From NCBI RefSeq assembly GCF_000520975.1, contig NZ_JACB01000001.1, forward strand, positions 434,001 through 498,000: DNA of 64,000 nt, given 5' to 3'. Positions 43,141-52,042 of this stretch are shown here, one piece after another. Below the pieces are notes generated by a model. That model saw only the letters and a program-made list of their open reading frames with translations. It was not told the DNA's origin and searched no databases. Every line of letters starts with the position of its first letter. Position 1 is the first letter of the stretch. This DNA comes from Aquimarina megaterium XH134. GTDB taxonomy: Bacteria > Bacteroidota > Bacteroidia > Flavobacteriales > Flavobacteriaceae. The position numbers and the translations under genes were made by a program.

Positions 43141-44406
43141 ATGATCGTATTAACACAAAAAAAATGGATATGCAGTTGTATTGCATTAATAACACTTACC
43201 CTATCACTACAAGCTCAGGAAGTTATTATTCCTGATGCCCGATTTAAAAGAGCATTACTCGAAGATCATAATATTGACACCAATAATAATGGCAAAATAG
43301 AAGTTAGCGAAGCCCAGGCATATACACAGCATATATTTGTTTCTGGCAGTCAAGTATCTAACCTTATTGGTATTGAAGCTTTTAAAAATATTAATAGTTT
43401 ATCAATTTGGAAAACTCGTATTAGAGAAATCGATCTTAGCAAAAACACAAAATTATTAGCATTATTTTTCTATAAAAACTATAAAGTAACCCGTTTAGAT
43501 CTTAGCAAGAATACTAAATTAGAAAGTATAAGGTGTAACCGAAACAACCTAGAATCGCTAACAATCCTCAGCCGTAATTTGATCGAATTAAATTGTAGTA
43601 ACAATAAGTTAAGCAAACTGTTTTTGCCAAATAGCAGGAAAGTACAAGAATTGAATTGTCGTAATAATAAGATAACCGAACTAAAACTAGGCAGACAAAA
43701 AGAATTAAAAACATTGTATTGTGAGCATAATAAACTAACACAATTAGATATAAGTAACAGTACTAAATTAGAGCATTTAAATTGTTCTTATAATAAATTA
43801 AAAAGCTTAAACACAAGTAAAAGCACTAAATTAATTTACTTAACACCTGCATTTAATAATCTAACAAGTCTAAATGTAAGTAAGAATACTAAATTGAAAC
43901 AATTACGTTGTCATAGTAATAAGCTAAAGAGTTTAGATGTAAGTAAAAACACTACTTTGGAGATTTTAACATGTGCCAGTAATAATCTAACTAGCTTGAT
44001 AGCATCCAATAACAGTAAATTAGATTATATGAATGCTCGATACAATTCTATTGATTGTATAGTAGGACATCCGGCAAATGGGGCTAATTGGTTAAAAGAT
44101 CCTGAAACAGAATTTTGCCCAGAAAAAACCAGAGCAGCAAAAAAAGAAAATCTTCATCAAAAAGAGATAACAACCTATCCTAACCCGGTTCAAAATATAC
44201 TGTATATACAAACTGGTCAGGTAGAAAAATCTCCTGTTACTATCGCTTTAACAGCATTAAACAATGCGAGAAGTAGTACCCAAAAACGTATCACAGATAA
44301 CAAAGGTGTAGTTTCTATTGATATGAGTGCCTACAAAACAGGATTGTATACTATAAAAATAATAACCAAAGATCGAGTGATCACTCGTAAAATAGTAAAG
44401 CAATAA
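43141..44406 (+). CDS. T9SS-secreted leucine-rich-repeat protein
   Basis: A 421-residue protein from ATG 43141 (signal peptide to about LSLQAQ; an ATG 90 bases upstream adds an implausible N-terminus). After an EF-hand-like loop (DTNNNGKIEVSE) come about twelve leucine-rich repeats of 21-22 residues, for example LDLSKNTKLESIRCNRNNLES and LDVSKNTTLEILTCASNNLTS. The C-terminal about 75 residues (from TYPNPVQNILYI to GLYTIKIITKDRVITRKIVK) are a type A type-IX sorting domain, so it is exported by the T9SS and displayed or released. LRRs bind proteins or glycans; the target is unknown. Confidence 0.9.
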   Translation: MIVLTQKKWICSCIALITLTLSLQAQEVIIPDARFKRALLEDHNIDTNNNGKIEVSEAQAYTQHIFVSGSQVSNLIGIEAFKNINSLSIWKTRIREIDLSKNTKLLALFFYKNYKVTRLDLSKNTKLESIRCNRNNLESLTILSRNLIELNCSNNKLSKLFLPNSRKVQELNCRNNKITELKLGRQKELKTLYCEHNKLTQLDISNSTKLEHLNCSYNKLKSLNTSKSTKLIYLTPAFNNLTSLNVSKNTKLKQLRCHSNKLKSLDVSKNTTLEILTCASNNLTSLIASNNSKLDYMNARYNSIDCIVGHPANGANWLKDPETEFCPEKTRAAKKENLHQKEITTYPNPVQNILYIQTGQVEKSPVTIALTALNNARSSTQKRITDNKGVVSIDMSAYKTGLYTIKIITKDRVITRKIVKQ

Positions 44407-44472
44407 AAGAATACCCAAAAGTACTAATACCAAATTCAATTTGATATAAAATCCAGGGTAAACAAAAAAAGT

Positions 44473-44509
44473 AAAACTGCCTGAGAAGCTTTTTCTCAGG
44501 CAGTTTTTT
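44473..44509 (+). terminator. intrinsic terminator of the LRR gene
   Basis: Perfect 13-base stem AACTGCCTGAGAA/TTCTCAGGCAGTT with a 5-base loop and a T run, 67 bases after the LRR stop. Confidence 0.9.
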
Positions 44510-44656
44510 ATTTCATTAAAAACACATCCCTCCTGTTCGATATAAAGTGGCAACCCTTACAAAATCATCAGTTTTTAGATTCATTCTAAATTAATCCAAC
44601 TATTTAAGTTCTTATATTTATATACGACTTACTGACCGAAGTGTTCACTTCTTAAT

Positions 44657-44817
44657 GAAGTGATTTAAACTTTTTTGATTCTGGCGAAAAATAGCTGTTT
44701 TTTAATCAATTGAAGTGTTTTTTGCACTTCATAGCAGCGCTACGGAGTAATAAAAAGACAAAAATTGAGTGAAAAAGAGCATTTTTATAGCGAATTGAAA
44801 AAAGTTTAAATCACTTC
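44657..44817. mobile_element. 161-bp long-inverted-repeat element, MITE-like, non-coding
   Basis: The ends are perfect 20-base inverted repeats (GAAGTGATTTAAACTTTTTT at 44657-44676 and its complement at 44798-44817). Inside them the arms stay complementary, though imperfectly, for about 60 more bases. The centre has a small hairpin (AAGTG...CACTT) and GCAGCGCTACGG. It has no open frame. Such near-complete palindromes are typical of MITEs or of structured repeats; target-site duplications are not clear. Confidence 0.6.
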
Positions 44818-44848
44818 AATAACTATTGACAACCAACAATTATCTTTT

Positions 44849-46150
44849 ATGGAACACATTGCAATTATTGGAAATGGAATTTCGGGAGTTACTGCTGCCA
44901 GGCATATACGTAAAATGTCTGACAAAAAAATCACTATCATTTCTGCCGAGACCGAATATTTCTTTTCGCGTACTGCTCTTATGTACATTTATATGGGACA
45001 TATGAAATTCGAACATACGCAACCTTACGAAAACTGGTTCTGGAAAAAAAACAGAATTGAACTTAAAAATGGTTTTGTTTCCGAAGTTAATCACCAGGCT
45101 AATGAGCTTGTATTTGCTAGTGGAGAAACTATGAGCTATGACAAACTGATTATTGCAGTAGGTTCTAAACCCAATAAATTTGGTTGGCCAGGTCAGGACC
45201 TTGATGGAGTGATGGGTATGTATCACAAACAAGACCTCGAAAATCTAGAAAAACATGCCCCAAATAATCAAGTATGCAAACGTGCCGTAATTGTTGGAGG
45301 AGGATTAATCGGTATCGAATTAGCAGAAATGCTTCATTCTCGTAATATACCAGTTACCTTTTTGGTACGCGAAAATAGTTTTTGGGATGCAGTCTTACCT
45401 GCTGGTGAAAGCGGAATGATTAATAGACATATCCAAAATCATCATATAGATCTTAGATTAGGTGTAAACTTAAAAGAAATAGTTGCTGATGATAACGGCA
45501 AAGTTAAAGCCGTAGTTGTACAAGAAACAGGAGAAGTTATTGATTGTAATGTTGTTGGGTTAACACCAGGTGTCTCTCCCAATGTAGATTTCTTAAAAGA
45601 TTCTGGTATAGAACTGGGCAGAGGTGTAAAAGTGAATAGATTTCTCGAAACCAACATCCCCAACATTTATGCTATTGGTGATTGTGCAGAACAACATGAA
45701 GCTATAGGAAATCGACGCCCTATTGAAGCCGTTTGGTATACCGGTCGTATGATGGGAGAAACACTAGCACAGACTATTTGTGGAAATAAAACCGAATACA
45801 AACCGGGACATTGGTTTAATAGTGCAAAATTTCTTGATATCGAATATCAAACCTATGGTTGGGTATTTGGTAAACCCAAAGAATACGAACAACAGTTTCA
45901 TTGGATACACGAGGATGATACCAAATGCATTACGGTATCCTATCATAAAGAAACCGCAGAATTTTTAGGAATCAATACATTCGGAATCAGAATGAGACAC
46001 GAAGTTTTTGATCGCTGGCTTACAGAAAAAAGAGATGTGAATTATGTGATGCAGCATCTTGCAGAAGCCAATTTTGATCCAGAATTCTATTCGGTCTATG
46101 AGTCTGATATTCTTTCGGCTTATAAAAAATCACAGCTTCAAACCGCTTAA
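44849..46150 (+). CDS. NAD(P)/FAD-dependent oxidoreductase (rubredoxin/nitrite-reductase-like)
   Basis: A 433-residue pyridine-nucleotide-disulfide-type reductase: FAD motif IAIIGNGISGVTAARHIRK (residues 4-22), YDKLIIAVGSKPNKFGWPG, NAD motif AVIVGGGLIGIELAEML (about 150-166) and NIYAIGDCAEQ. The C-terminal about 110 residues are an extra domain (GHWFNSAKFLDIEYQTYGW and so on). No redox Cys pair is seen. It is 78 bases before the membrane 4Fe-4S protein gene, and the two may form an electron transfer pair. Acceptor unknown. Confidence 0.88.
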   Translation: MEHIAIIGNGISGVTAARHIRKMSDKKITIISAETEYFFSRTALMYIYMGHMKFEHTQPYENWFWKKNRIELKNGFVSEVNHQANELVFASGETMSYDKLIIAVGSKPNKFGWPGQDLDGVMGMYHKQDLENLEKHAPNNQVCKRAVIVGGGLIGIELAEMLHSRNIPVTFLVRENSFWDAVLPAGESGMINRHIQNHHIDLRLGVNLKEIVADDNGKVKAVVVQETGEVIDCNVVGLTPGVSPNVDFLKDSGIELGRGVKVNRFLETNIPNIYAIGDCAEQHEAIGNRRPIEAVWYTGRMMGETLAQTICGNKTEYKPGHWFNSAKFLDIEYQTYGWVFGKPKEYEQQFHWIHEDDTKCITVSYHKETAEFLGINTFGIRMRHEVFDRWLTEKRDVNYVMQHLAEANFDPEFYSVYESDILSAYKKSQLQTA

Positions 46151-46163
46151 AAAATAAATTATA

Positions 46164-46211
46164 GACCTCACAGGTTTGTACTAAACTTGTTTTAATATTT
46201 CCTGTGAAGTC
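46164..46211. repeat. degenerate flavobacterial intergenic hairpin repeat
   Basis: GACCTCACAGG (46164-46174) and CCTGTGAAGTC (46201-46211) are inverted with one mismatch. This matches the GACCTCACAGGTTT palindromic repeats common between genes of Flavobacteriaceae, here decayed. It lies between the two redox genes. Confidence 0.5.
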
Positions 46212-46228
46212 CGACTAAAATATATACG

Positions 46229-47830
46229 ATGAGTAACAAATTAGATCATAGCATGTCTCTTGCAAACCCTAATACCAAAGGGGTTTCAATACAGCAAAAA
46301 ATAGCTTTAGCCATAGGTTTGGTTGGGCTCTTTATTTTGGCTCTTGCCATTTTTAATACTAATTTCCCAAATCAGGGAGTGTTTCTAACCCTTTCCCTAG
46401 TATTAATTACAACAGGTACTATATTGTTTGCAAACGATATATACTTAAAAAAACTAGAAGGAATCAAAAATGATGGAGTCTGGTTTAAATCTATCTCTTC
46501 GCGAGGTATTTTGGGATGGCTCACAGGAGTAGGACTAACTGCTTTTTATATTGTATTATATTTTAAAGCAGAATTGCTTGGGTTAGGCACTAATGGTGAA
46601 GCCAATACTGGATTAGTAGCTTTATTCGATCCTCTAAGTAGAATTTTAAGTGGTAATCCCGCCAGCCAATGGTTTGTGTATGGAACTCTTTATACTATAG
46701 CAATTATTGCTTTTGGATATAAATTTATTCTAAAATACAGACACAATCGTTATCAACAGATACGAACTGTTTCGGTAATGTTTTTTCAACTTGGATTCGC
46801 ATTCCTGATTCCAGAATTTATGGCACGATTAAACACAAGTCCAGATTATAACCTTCCTTATTATGATCTAAAAAGTGTATGGCCACTTAATTATTATTTA
46901 TTTGATGGATGGTCTATCGATGGTCTTTTATCCTCACAAAACCTTGGACTGGGAATGTTAATTTTTGGAGTGGTATCTATCTTTGTAATAACTCCTATTT
47001 TAACCTACAAATTTGGAAAAAGATGGTATTGCTCATGGGTTTGCGGTTGTGGTGGATTAGCAGAGACGGCAGGAGATTCTTTCAGACAATTATCAAGTAA
47101 AAAAATGAGCGCCTGGAGAATAGAGCGTTGGTTAATACATACCGTTTTAGTCTTTTCTGTAGTGATGACCATAGCAATGATATATACATATCTGGGGAGT
47201 GATCCTAATAAATACTGGTTAACCCGAGGTACTTTTCTTGCTGGGGCAGTCACTTTTCTGACTCTTGTTTTTGCTGTAGTGATGATTTTTAAAAGAAAAG
47301 AGCTCGGTAAAGATGCCAGATATGGTGCGATCGGATACTTTGCAATTATAATTTCATTACTGGTGATGCATTATACCGGTACTACAAACGAAGTATTCTT
47401 TATTAAATCAGGGAGTCTTAGATCGGCCTATGGCTTATACATTGGTTCTATATTTTCTGGTGTTATCGGTACTGGTTTCTATCCTATTTTGGGTAACCGC
47501 GCCTGGTGTAGGTTTGGTTGTCCTATGGCGGCAATCCTTGGATTTCAACAACGTCTATTTTCTAGATTTAGAATTACCACCAATGGTGGGCAATGTATAT
47601 CTTGTGGTAATTGCTCTACCTATTGCGAAATGGGAATTGATGTACGTTCCTATGCTCAAAAAGGTGAAAACATAGTACGATCCAGCTGTGTAGGTTGTGG
47701 GGTTTGTTCTGCAGTTTGCCCACGCGGAGTACTAAAGCTTGAAAATGATACACTAGATGGACGTATCAATTCTAATGAGATTTTATTAGGTAATGATGTA
47801 GACTTAATGGATTTTGTAAATAAAAAATAA
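46229..47830 (+). CDS. membrane-bound 4Fe-4S protein (NapH/RdxA-like)
   Basis: A 533-residue protein with about nine hydrophobic helices (for example IALAIGLVGLFILALAIF and GVVSIFVITPILTYKF). Two CxxC-type sites sit at membrane boundaries (RWYCSWVCGCGGLAE and AWCRFGCPMAA). The C-terminal domain (about 445-505) carries two classical 4Fe-4S sets, CISCGNCSTYCEMGID and CVGCGVCSAVCPRGV. It belongs with the NapH/NosR/CcoG group of electron-transfer proteins. With the FAD oxidoreductase before it, it could move electrons from NAD(P)H through the membrane; the end acceptor is unknown. Confidence 0.88.
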   Translation: MSNKLDHSMSLANPNTKGVSIQQKIALAIGLVGLFILALAIFNTNFPNQGVFLTLSLVLITTGTILFANDIYLKKLEGIKNDGVWFKSISSRGILGWLTGVGLTAFYIVLYFKAELLGLGTNGEANTGLVALFDPLSRILSGNPASQWFVYGTLYTIAIIAFGYKFILKYRHNRYQQIRTVSVMFFQLGFAFLIPEFMARLNTSPDYNLPYYDLKSVWPLNYYLFDGWSIDGLLSSQNLGLGMLIFGVVSIFVITPILTYKFGKRWYCSWVCGCGGLAETAGDSFRQLSSKKMSAWRIERWLIHTVLVFSVVMTIAMIYTYLGSDPNKYWLTRGTFLAGAVTFLTLVFAVVMIFKRKELGKDARYGAIGYFAIIISLLVMHYTGTTNEVFFIKSGSLRSAYGLYIGSIFSGVIGTGFYPILGNRAWCRFGCPMAAILGFQQRLFSRFRITTNGGQCISCGNCSTYCEMGIDVRSYAQKGENIVRSSCVGCGVCSAVCPRGVLKLENDTLDGRINSNEILLGNDVDLMDFVNKK

Positions 47831-47870
47831 TTCTCGAATCAAATTGAGCTAGAATATTTACTAGACACAA

Positions 47871-47912
47871 TAAAAGTCATATCCAGAATCTAACTCTGAT
47901 ATGGCTTTTTTT
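47871..47912 (+). terminator. intrinsic terminator after the 4Fe-4S gene
   Basis: AAAGTCATATCCAGA and TCTGATATGGCTTT pair (one G-U and one bulge), followed by a T run. It separates the redox genes from the MORN gene. Confidence 0.8.
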
Positions 47913-47984
47913 ATCAAATAATTTTAAAAAAAATGTTAGTATGGATATTTGTTTTCGTCTAAGAGTCCATATAAAACTGTAACC

Positions 47985-48467
47985 ATGATTCAAAAGCTTT
48001 GTATACTTTTAGTTATGTTTTCCTTCTCTGGAAATCAAATCATAGCTCAAAAAGAATATCATTATGAATATTATACTAATGGTGTACTTAAAGCTGAAGG
48101 GTGGAAATTAGGAGATCAAAAAGTAGATTTTTGGCATTTTTATCATCCTAATGGAAAAGTATTAAAAGAAGGGCATTTCAGAAATAATAAAAAAAATGGA
48201 TACTGGTATTTTTACTCAGAAAACAGTAAATTATTGAAAGAAGGGCATTTTGTAAACGATAAAGCCGAGAAATGGTGGATTATTTACGATATTGCAGCCG
48301 AAATAACTCGAAAATATCAATATAAAAATAATAAAAAAGAAGGATACTGTCTATTGTACAAAAACAATAAACTTTTTAAAGCCGAACGCTATATCGATGA
48401 TAAGAAGACCGGTGAATGGACTGATATTTTTAGTTTTAAAAGAGACAATCCTAACGCTTCCCTATAA
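47985..48467 (+). CDS. exported MORN-repeat protein
   Basis: A 160-residue protein from ATG 47985 with a signal peptide (to about residue 22, NQIIAQ). It is made of MORN/YwqK-type repeats: YYTNGVLKAEGWKLGDQKVDFW, HPNGKVLKEGHFRNNKKNGYW, YSENSKLLKEGHFVNDKAEKW and two more. MORN repeats form a curved sheet; their role here is unknown. A TTG 36 bases upstream could extend the frame but spoils the signal peptide. Its stop directly abuts the ATG of the GT2 gene, so they are in one transcript. Confidence 0.85.
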   Translation: MIQKLCILLVMFSFSGNQIIAQKEYHYEYYTNGVLKAEGWKLGDQKVDFWHFYHPNGKVLKEGHFRNNKKNGYWYFYSENSKLLKEGHFVNDKAEKWWIIYDIAAEITRKYQYKNNKKEGYCLLYKNNKLFKAERYIDDKKTGEWTDIFSFKRDNPNASL

Positions 48468-49160
48468 ATGCCTCCCATTATAAACGTAATCATACCTGCT
48501 TTTAACGAAGAAGATTCCATAGCACATGTAATCAAAGAAATACCTAATATCGTTTCTGAAGTTATTGTGGTAAGTAATAGCTCTACAGATCAAACCGAAA
48601 ATGTTGCAAAAAAAGCAGGAGCAACAGTGTTGCAAGAAAAGCAAAAAGGATATGGTTATGCATGTCTGAAAGGGATGGAGTATATAGCATCAAAAGATGC
48701 TAAACCAGATATCATTGTATTTTTAGATGGTGACTATAGTGATTATCCTGCAGAGCTTACTCATATAGTTGCTCCTATAATAGAACAAAATGTTGATTTA
48801 GTTATTGGTTCTAGAGTCAAACACTTACGAGAATCTGGATCTATGACATTTCCTCAAATTTTCGGAAACTGGCTTGCTACAGGATTAATGAAACTTTTTT
48901 TTGGTGCAAAATTCACAGATCTCGGGCCTTTTAGAGCCATTAAGTATGAAAAACTATTAGCTCTTGAGATGGTTGATAAAACCTATGGTTGGACAGTAGA
49001 AATGCAATTAAAAGTGTTAAAGAAACGTTATAATTATACCGAAGTCCCAGTGCATTACAAAAAGAGAATTGGCGTCTCAAAAGTTTCAGGAACCATAAAA
49101 GGTGCTATATTTGCAGGCGTTAAGATTTTAAGTTGGATTTTTAAATATAGCTTTACGTAA
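48468..49160 (+). CDS. Dpm1-like GT2 glycosyltransferase
   Basis: A 230-residue GT2 enzyme: NVIIPAFNEEDSIAHVIKEI (residues 6-25), VVSNSSTDQTENVAKKAGA, IIVFLDGDYSDYP (DGD, the metal site), VIGSRVKHLRESGSM, FTDLGPFRAIKYEKLL and YGWTVEMQLK. It resembles polyprenol-phosphate sugar transferases without the usual C-terminal membrane helices. It begins the tight glycosyltransferase operon: one-base overlap with the processive GT2. It may charge a lipid carrier for the enzymes that follow. Confidence 0.9.
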   Translation: MPPIINVIIPAFNEEDSIAHVIKEIPNIVSEVIVVSNSSTDQTENVAKKAGATVLQEKQKGYGYACLKGMEYIASKDAKPDIIVFLDGDYSDYPAELTHIVAPIIEQNVDLVIGSRVKHLRESGSMTFPQIFGNWLATGLMKLFFGAKFTDLGPFRAIKYEKLLALEMVDKTYGWTVEMQLKVLKKRYNYTEVPVHYKKRIGVSKVSGTIKGAIFAGVKILSWIFKYSFT

Positions 49161-50632
49161 TGGATATTGCTATCATCATAACCTACACACTAGCCTTACT
49201 AATCATATTTATGTATAGTTTGGCACAGCTCAATCTGCTTTTCAACTATCTAAAGTCTCGAAAACAAGCTGATACTTCGCCAACTTTTGATTTTTCTAAA
49301 AAAGAAGAAATTCCGCATGTAACTGTTCAGCTACCAGTATTTAATGAACTATATGTAATGGATCGTTTACTGGATAACATTGCCGAACTTGATTACCCAA
49401 AAGATAAATTAGAGATTCAAGTATTGGATGATTCTACAGATGAGTCTGTTATTACTACAGCAAAACATATAGAAAAGCTGAAACAAACAGGCTTAGATAT
49501 AAAACACATTTGTCGTAAAGACCGAACCGGATTTAAGGCCGGAGCCCTAAAAGAAGGACTTAAGATTGCCAAAGGTGAGTTTATAGCTATTTTTGATGCA
49601 GATTTTTTACCTGGTAAGAATTGGTTACTGCAAACTATCCCATATTTTAAAGATCAAAATATAGGTGTGGTACAAACCCGATGGGGGCATATTAATAGAG
49701 ATTACTCGATGCTTACCAAAATTCAGGCATTCGCTTTGGATTTTCATTTTACTATGGAACAGGTAGGTCGTAATTATAAAGATCACTTCATTAATTTTAA
49801 TGGTACAGCCGGTGTTTGGAGAAAAACTTGTATTGAAGATGCCGGAAACTGGCAAGGAGATACACTAACCGAAGACCTTGATCTAAGTTATAGGGCACAA
49901 TTAAAAAAATGGAAGTTTAAATACTTAGAAGAAGTAGAAACTCCTGCAGAATTACCCGTGGTTATTAGTGCAGCCAGATCACAACAATTTAGATGGAATA
50001 AAGGTGCCGCAGAGAACTTCCAGAAGTTATACTGGAAAATGCTTAGAGATAAAACCGTTCCTTTTAAAACTAAGTTTCATAGCTTTTTTCACCTATTAAA
50101 CAGTAGTATGTTCTTATTAGTATTATTGGTTGCTGTATTAAGCGTTCCGGTAATGTATATTAAGAATAGTAATCCATTATTTAGCTGGTATTTTAATGTC
50201 ATTGCATTTTTTGCCTTAAGTACAGTTATATTTTTCTTTTGTTATTGGTTTACTTTTAAAAAGATTCATGGTAAAGGATTCTGGAATTTTATGGAATACA
50301 TAAAAATGTTCTTTACCTTTTTCTCTATTGCAATGGGCTTCTCTGTTCATAATTCTATGGCAGTTCTCGAAGGGCATTTTGGGAAAAAGAGTGAATTTAT
50401 ACGTACTCCAAAATTTAATATCAATACTCTAAAAGATTCCTGGAAAGGAAATAAATATGTAAGCAAGAACATCTCTGGAAACACCATTATAGAAGCATTA
50501 CTAATGGGATATTTTGGTTTTGCTTTATACAGTGCTTTTAAGCTTCAGGATTTTGGGTTATTCTTGTTTCACATTATGTTATTTCTTGGATTTGGATTTG
50601 TATTCTTTAAATCTGTAACGTCTAAATTTTAA
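49160..50632 (+). CDS. processive GT2, cellulose synthase-like membrane glycosyltransferase
   Basis: A 490-residue GT2: one N-terminal helix (about 3-22), catalytic domain with VTVQLPVFNELYVMDRLLD, IQVLDDSTDESV, FIAIFDADFLPG (DxD), DTLTEDLDLSYRAQ (TED) and QQFRWNKGAAENF (QxxRW). Then four to five C-terminal helices (about 315-480). The D, DxD, TED and QxxRW set marks a processive beta-glycan or glycolipid synthase, closest to the CslA/ceramide glucosyltransferase-like type. The product is not known. It overlaps its neighbours by one base each. Confidence 0.92.
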   Translation: MDIAIIITYTLALLIIFMYSLAQLNLLFNYLKSRKQADTSPTFDFSKKEEIPHVTVQLPVFNELYVMDRLLDNIAELDYPKDKLEIQVLDDSTDESVITTAKHIEKLKQTGLDIKHICRKDRTGFKAGALKEGLKIAKGEFIAIFDADFLPGKNWLLQTIPYFKDQNIGVVQTRWGHINRDYSMLTKIQAFALDFHFTMEQVGRNYKDHFINFNGTAGVWRKTCIEDAGNWQGDTLTEDLDLSYRAQLKKWKFKYLEEVETPAELPVVISAARSQQFRWNKGAAENFQKLYWKMLRDKTVPFKTKFHSFFHLLNSSMFLLVLLVAVLSVPVMYIKNSNPLFSWYFNVIAFFALSTVIFFFCYWFTFKKIHGKGFWNFMEYIKMFFTFFSIAMGFSVHNSMAVLEGHFGKKSEFIRTPKFNINTLKDSWKGNKYVSKNISGNTIIEALLMGYFGFALYSAFKLQDFGLFLFHIMLFLGFGFVFFKSVTSKF

Positions 50633-52029
50633 TGTTTCAGCAATGGAAACATAATCGATTTTCTATTCTCCTTATTGTTGCTGGTTTACTTTTTTACTGG
50701 AGTTTTTCTTATCAGTTAGAACGAACAGATTTTATTAAAATGATCAGTCTTTGGGCTGCTTTATTTTTTGTTTCTTATAAAATTATTCAACTCAATCCTG
50801 GTAATTGGAAACTACTGGCCATTACAGCATTATTATTTCGGATAGTTTTTTTGTTTGCTATACCTAATTTATCACAGGATTTTTATCGATTTATATGGGA
50901 TGGACGTATGCTCCTCGAAGGTTTTAATCCTTACTTATCTCTTCCCGAGGTATGGATAGCGCAAGGAGATGCTCCAATTGCACAAGCACAAGAGCTGTAT
51001 ACTGGTATGGGCACACTTAACGGAAGCCATTATACCAATTACCCTCCCGTAAGTCAGTTTTGCTATTTTATTGCAGCTTTATTTGCCAGTAAAAGTATTT
51101 TGGGATCTGTAATGGTATTTAGAATACTTATCATTTTAGCAGATATCGGTACATTTTTCTTCGGAAGAAGATTATTACAATCATTTAATCTTCCCGAAAA
51201 AAGAATCTTCTGGTATATTCTTAATCCTTTTATCATTATAGAACTTACAGGTAATCTTCACTTTGAAGCTGTGATGGTATTTTTCATCATATGGTCATTA
51301 TATCTTTTACATAAAGGCTATTGGTACTGGGCTGCTGTTGTTCTGGCACTTTCTGTTTCAGTGAAACTAATCCCTCTATTATTTTTACCTTTATTTTTTC
51401 AGAAATTTATTCTTAATAAACAAAAGAGTTTCAATACATCCAGTCTTACTATAGGATTGCCAAAATTAGTTGGCTTTTATAGTATCGTTATAGGCACATG
51501 TCTTCTAATTTTTGCTCCTTTCTTATCAGGAGAATTCTTAGCCAATTTCAGCAAAACAATCACCCTTTGGTTTCAGACTTTCGAATTTAATGCAAGTATT
51601 TACTTTATTATTCGCTGGATCGGATTTCAAGTTGTAGGATGGAATATTATTGAGACTACCGGTAAAATTTTACCTCTGGTAGTTATAGTAATTCTTTTAG
51701 GGTTAACCTTCTTTAAAAACAACAGAAGCACTCCGCAACTAATTACAGGTATGCTTTTAGGGATTTGCATCTACTATTTCTTATCGACTACAGTGCATCC
51801 CTGGTATATTGCTGTACCATTATCACTTTGTGTATTTACAAATTACAGGTTTCCTATTATTTGGTCTTTTGTGGTTATTTTTAGTTATACCGCGTATCTT
51901 CATCCTGATTTTAAAGAAAACCTATGGATGGTAGGACTTGAGTATCTTTTTGTTTTTACTATCTTTAGTAAAGAGATTATAAAGGCCTATCAAAACAGAA
52001 TCCATAATACATTAGAAAACAACTCATAA
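50632..52029 (+). CDS. polytopic GT87-like (DUF2029) glycosyltransferase
   Basis: A 465-residue membrane protein with about 11 helices. The first extracytoplasmic loop holds LSQDFYRFIWDGRMLLEGFNPYLSLPE, with the conserved Asp, Arg and Pro of lipid-carrier-dependent GT-C enzymes, and YTNYPPVSQFCYFIAALF. Such enzymes use polyprenol-phosphate mannose or similar donors. Coupled by one-base overlap to the processive GT2; the Dpm1-like gene upstream is the natural source of the lipid-linked sugar. Acceptor unknown. Confidence 0.88.
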   Translation: MFQQWKHNRFSILLIVAGLLFYWSFSYQLERTDFIKMISLWAALFFVSYKIIQLNPGNWKLLAITALLFRIVFLFAIPNLSQDFYRFIWDGRMLLEGFNPYLSLPEVWIAQGDAPIAQAQELYTGMGTLNGSHYTNYPPVSQFCYFIAALFASKSILGSVMVFRILIILADIGTFFFGRRLLQSFNLPEKRIFWYILNPFIIIELTGNLHFEAVMVFFIIWSLYLLHKGYWYWAAVVLALSVSVKLIPLLFLPLFFQKFILNKQKSFNTSSLTIGLPKLVGFYSIVIGTCLLIFAPFLSGEFLANFSKTITLWFQTFEFNASIYFIIRWIGFQVVGWNIIETTGKILPLVVIVILLGLTFFKNNRSTPQLITGMLLGICIYYFLSTTVHPWYIAVPLSLCVFTNYRFPIIWSFVVIFSYTAYLHPDFKENLWMVGLEYLFVFTIFSKEIIKAYQNRIHNTLENNS

Positions 52030-52042
52030 AAGCATATCAATT

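Larger units (their letters stand above)
44407..44848. other. intergenic region with terminator and MITE-like element
   Basis: 442 bases without a gene: terminator (44473-44509), an AT-rich spacer, then the 161-bp inverted-repeat element (44657-44817) directly before the FAD oxidoreductase gene. Confidence 0.7.

Noticed and set aside
43430..44050. Regular short DNA repeats, considered as a possible CRISPR or satellite array
   Set aside because: They are in frame and encode leucine-rich repeats of 21-22 residues; spacers are not distinct and the repeats vary.
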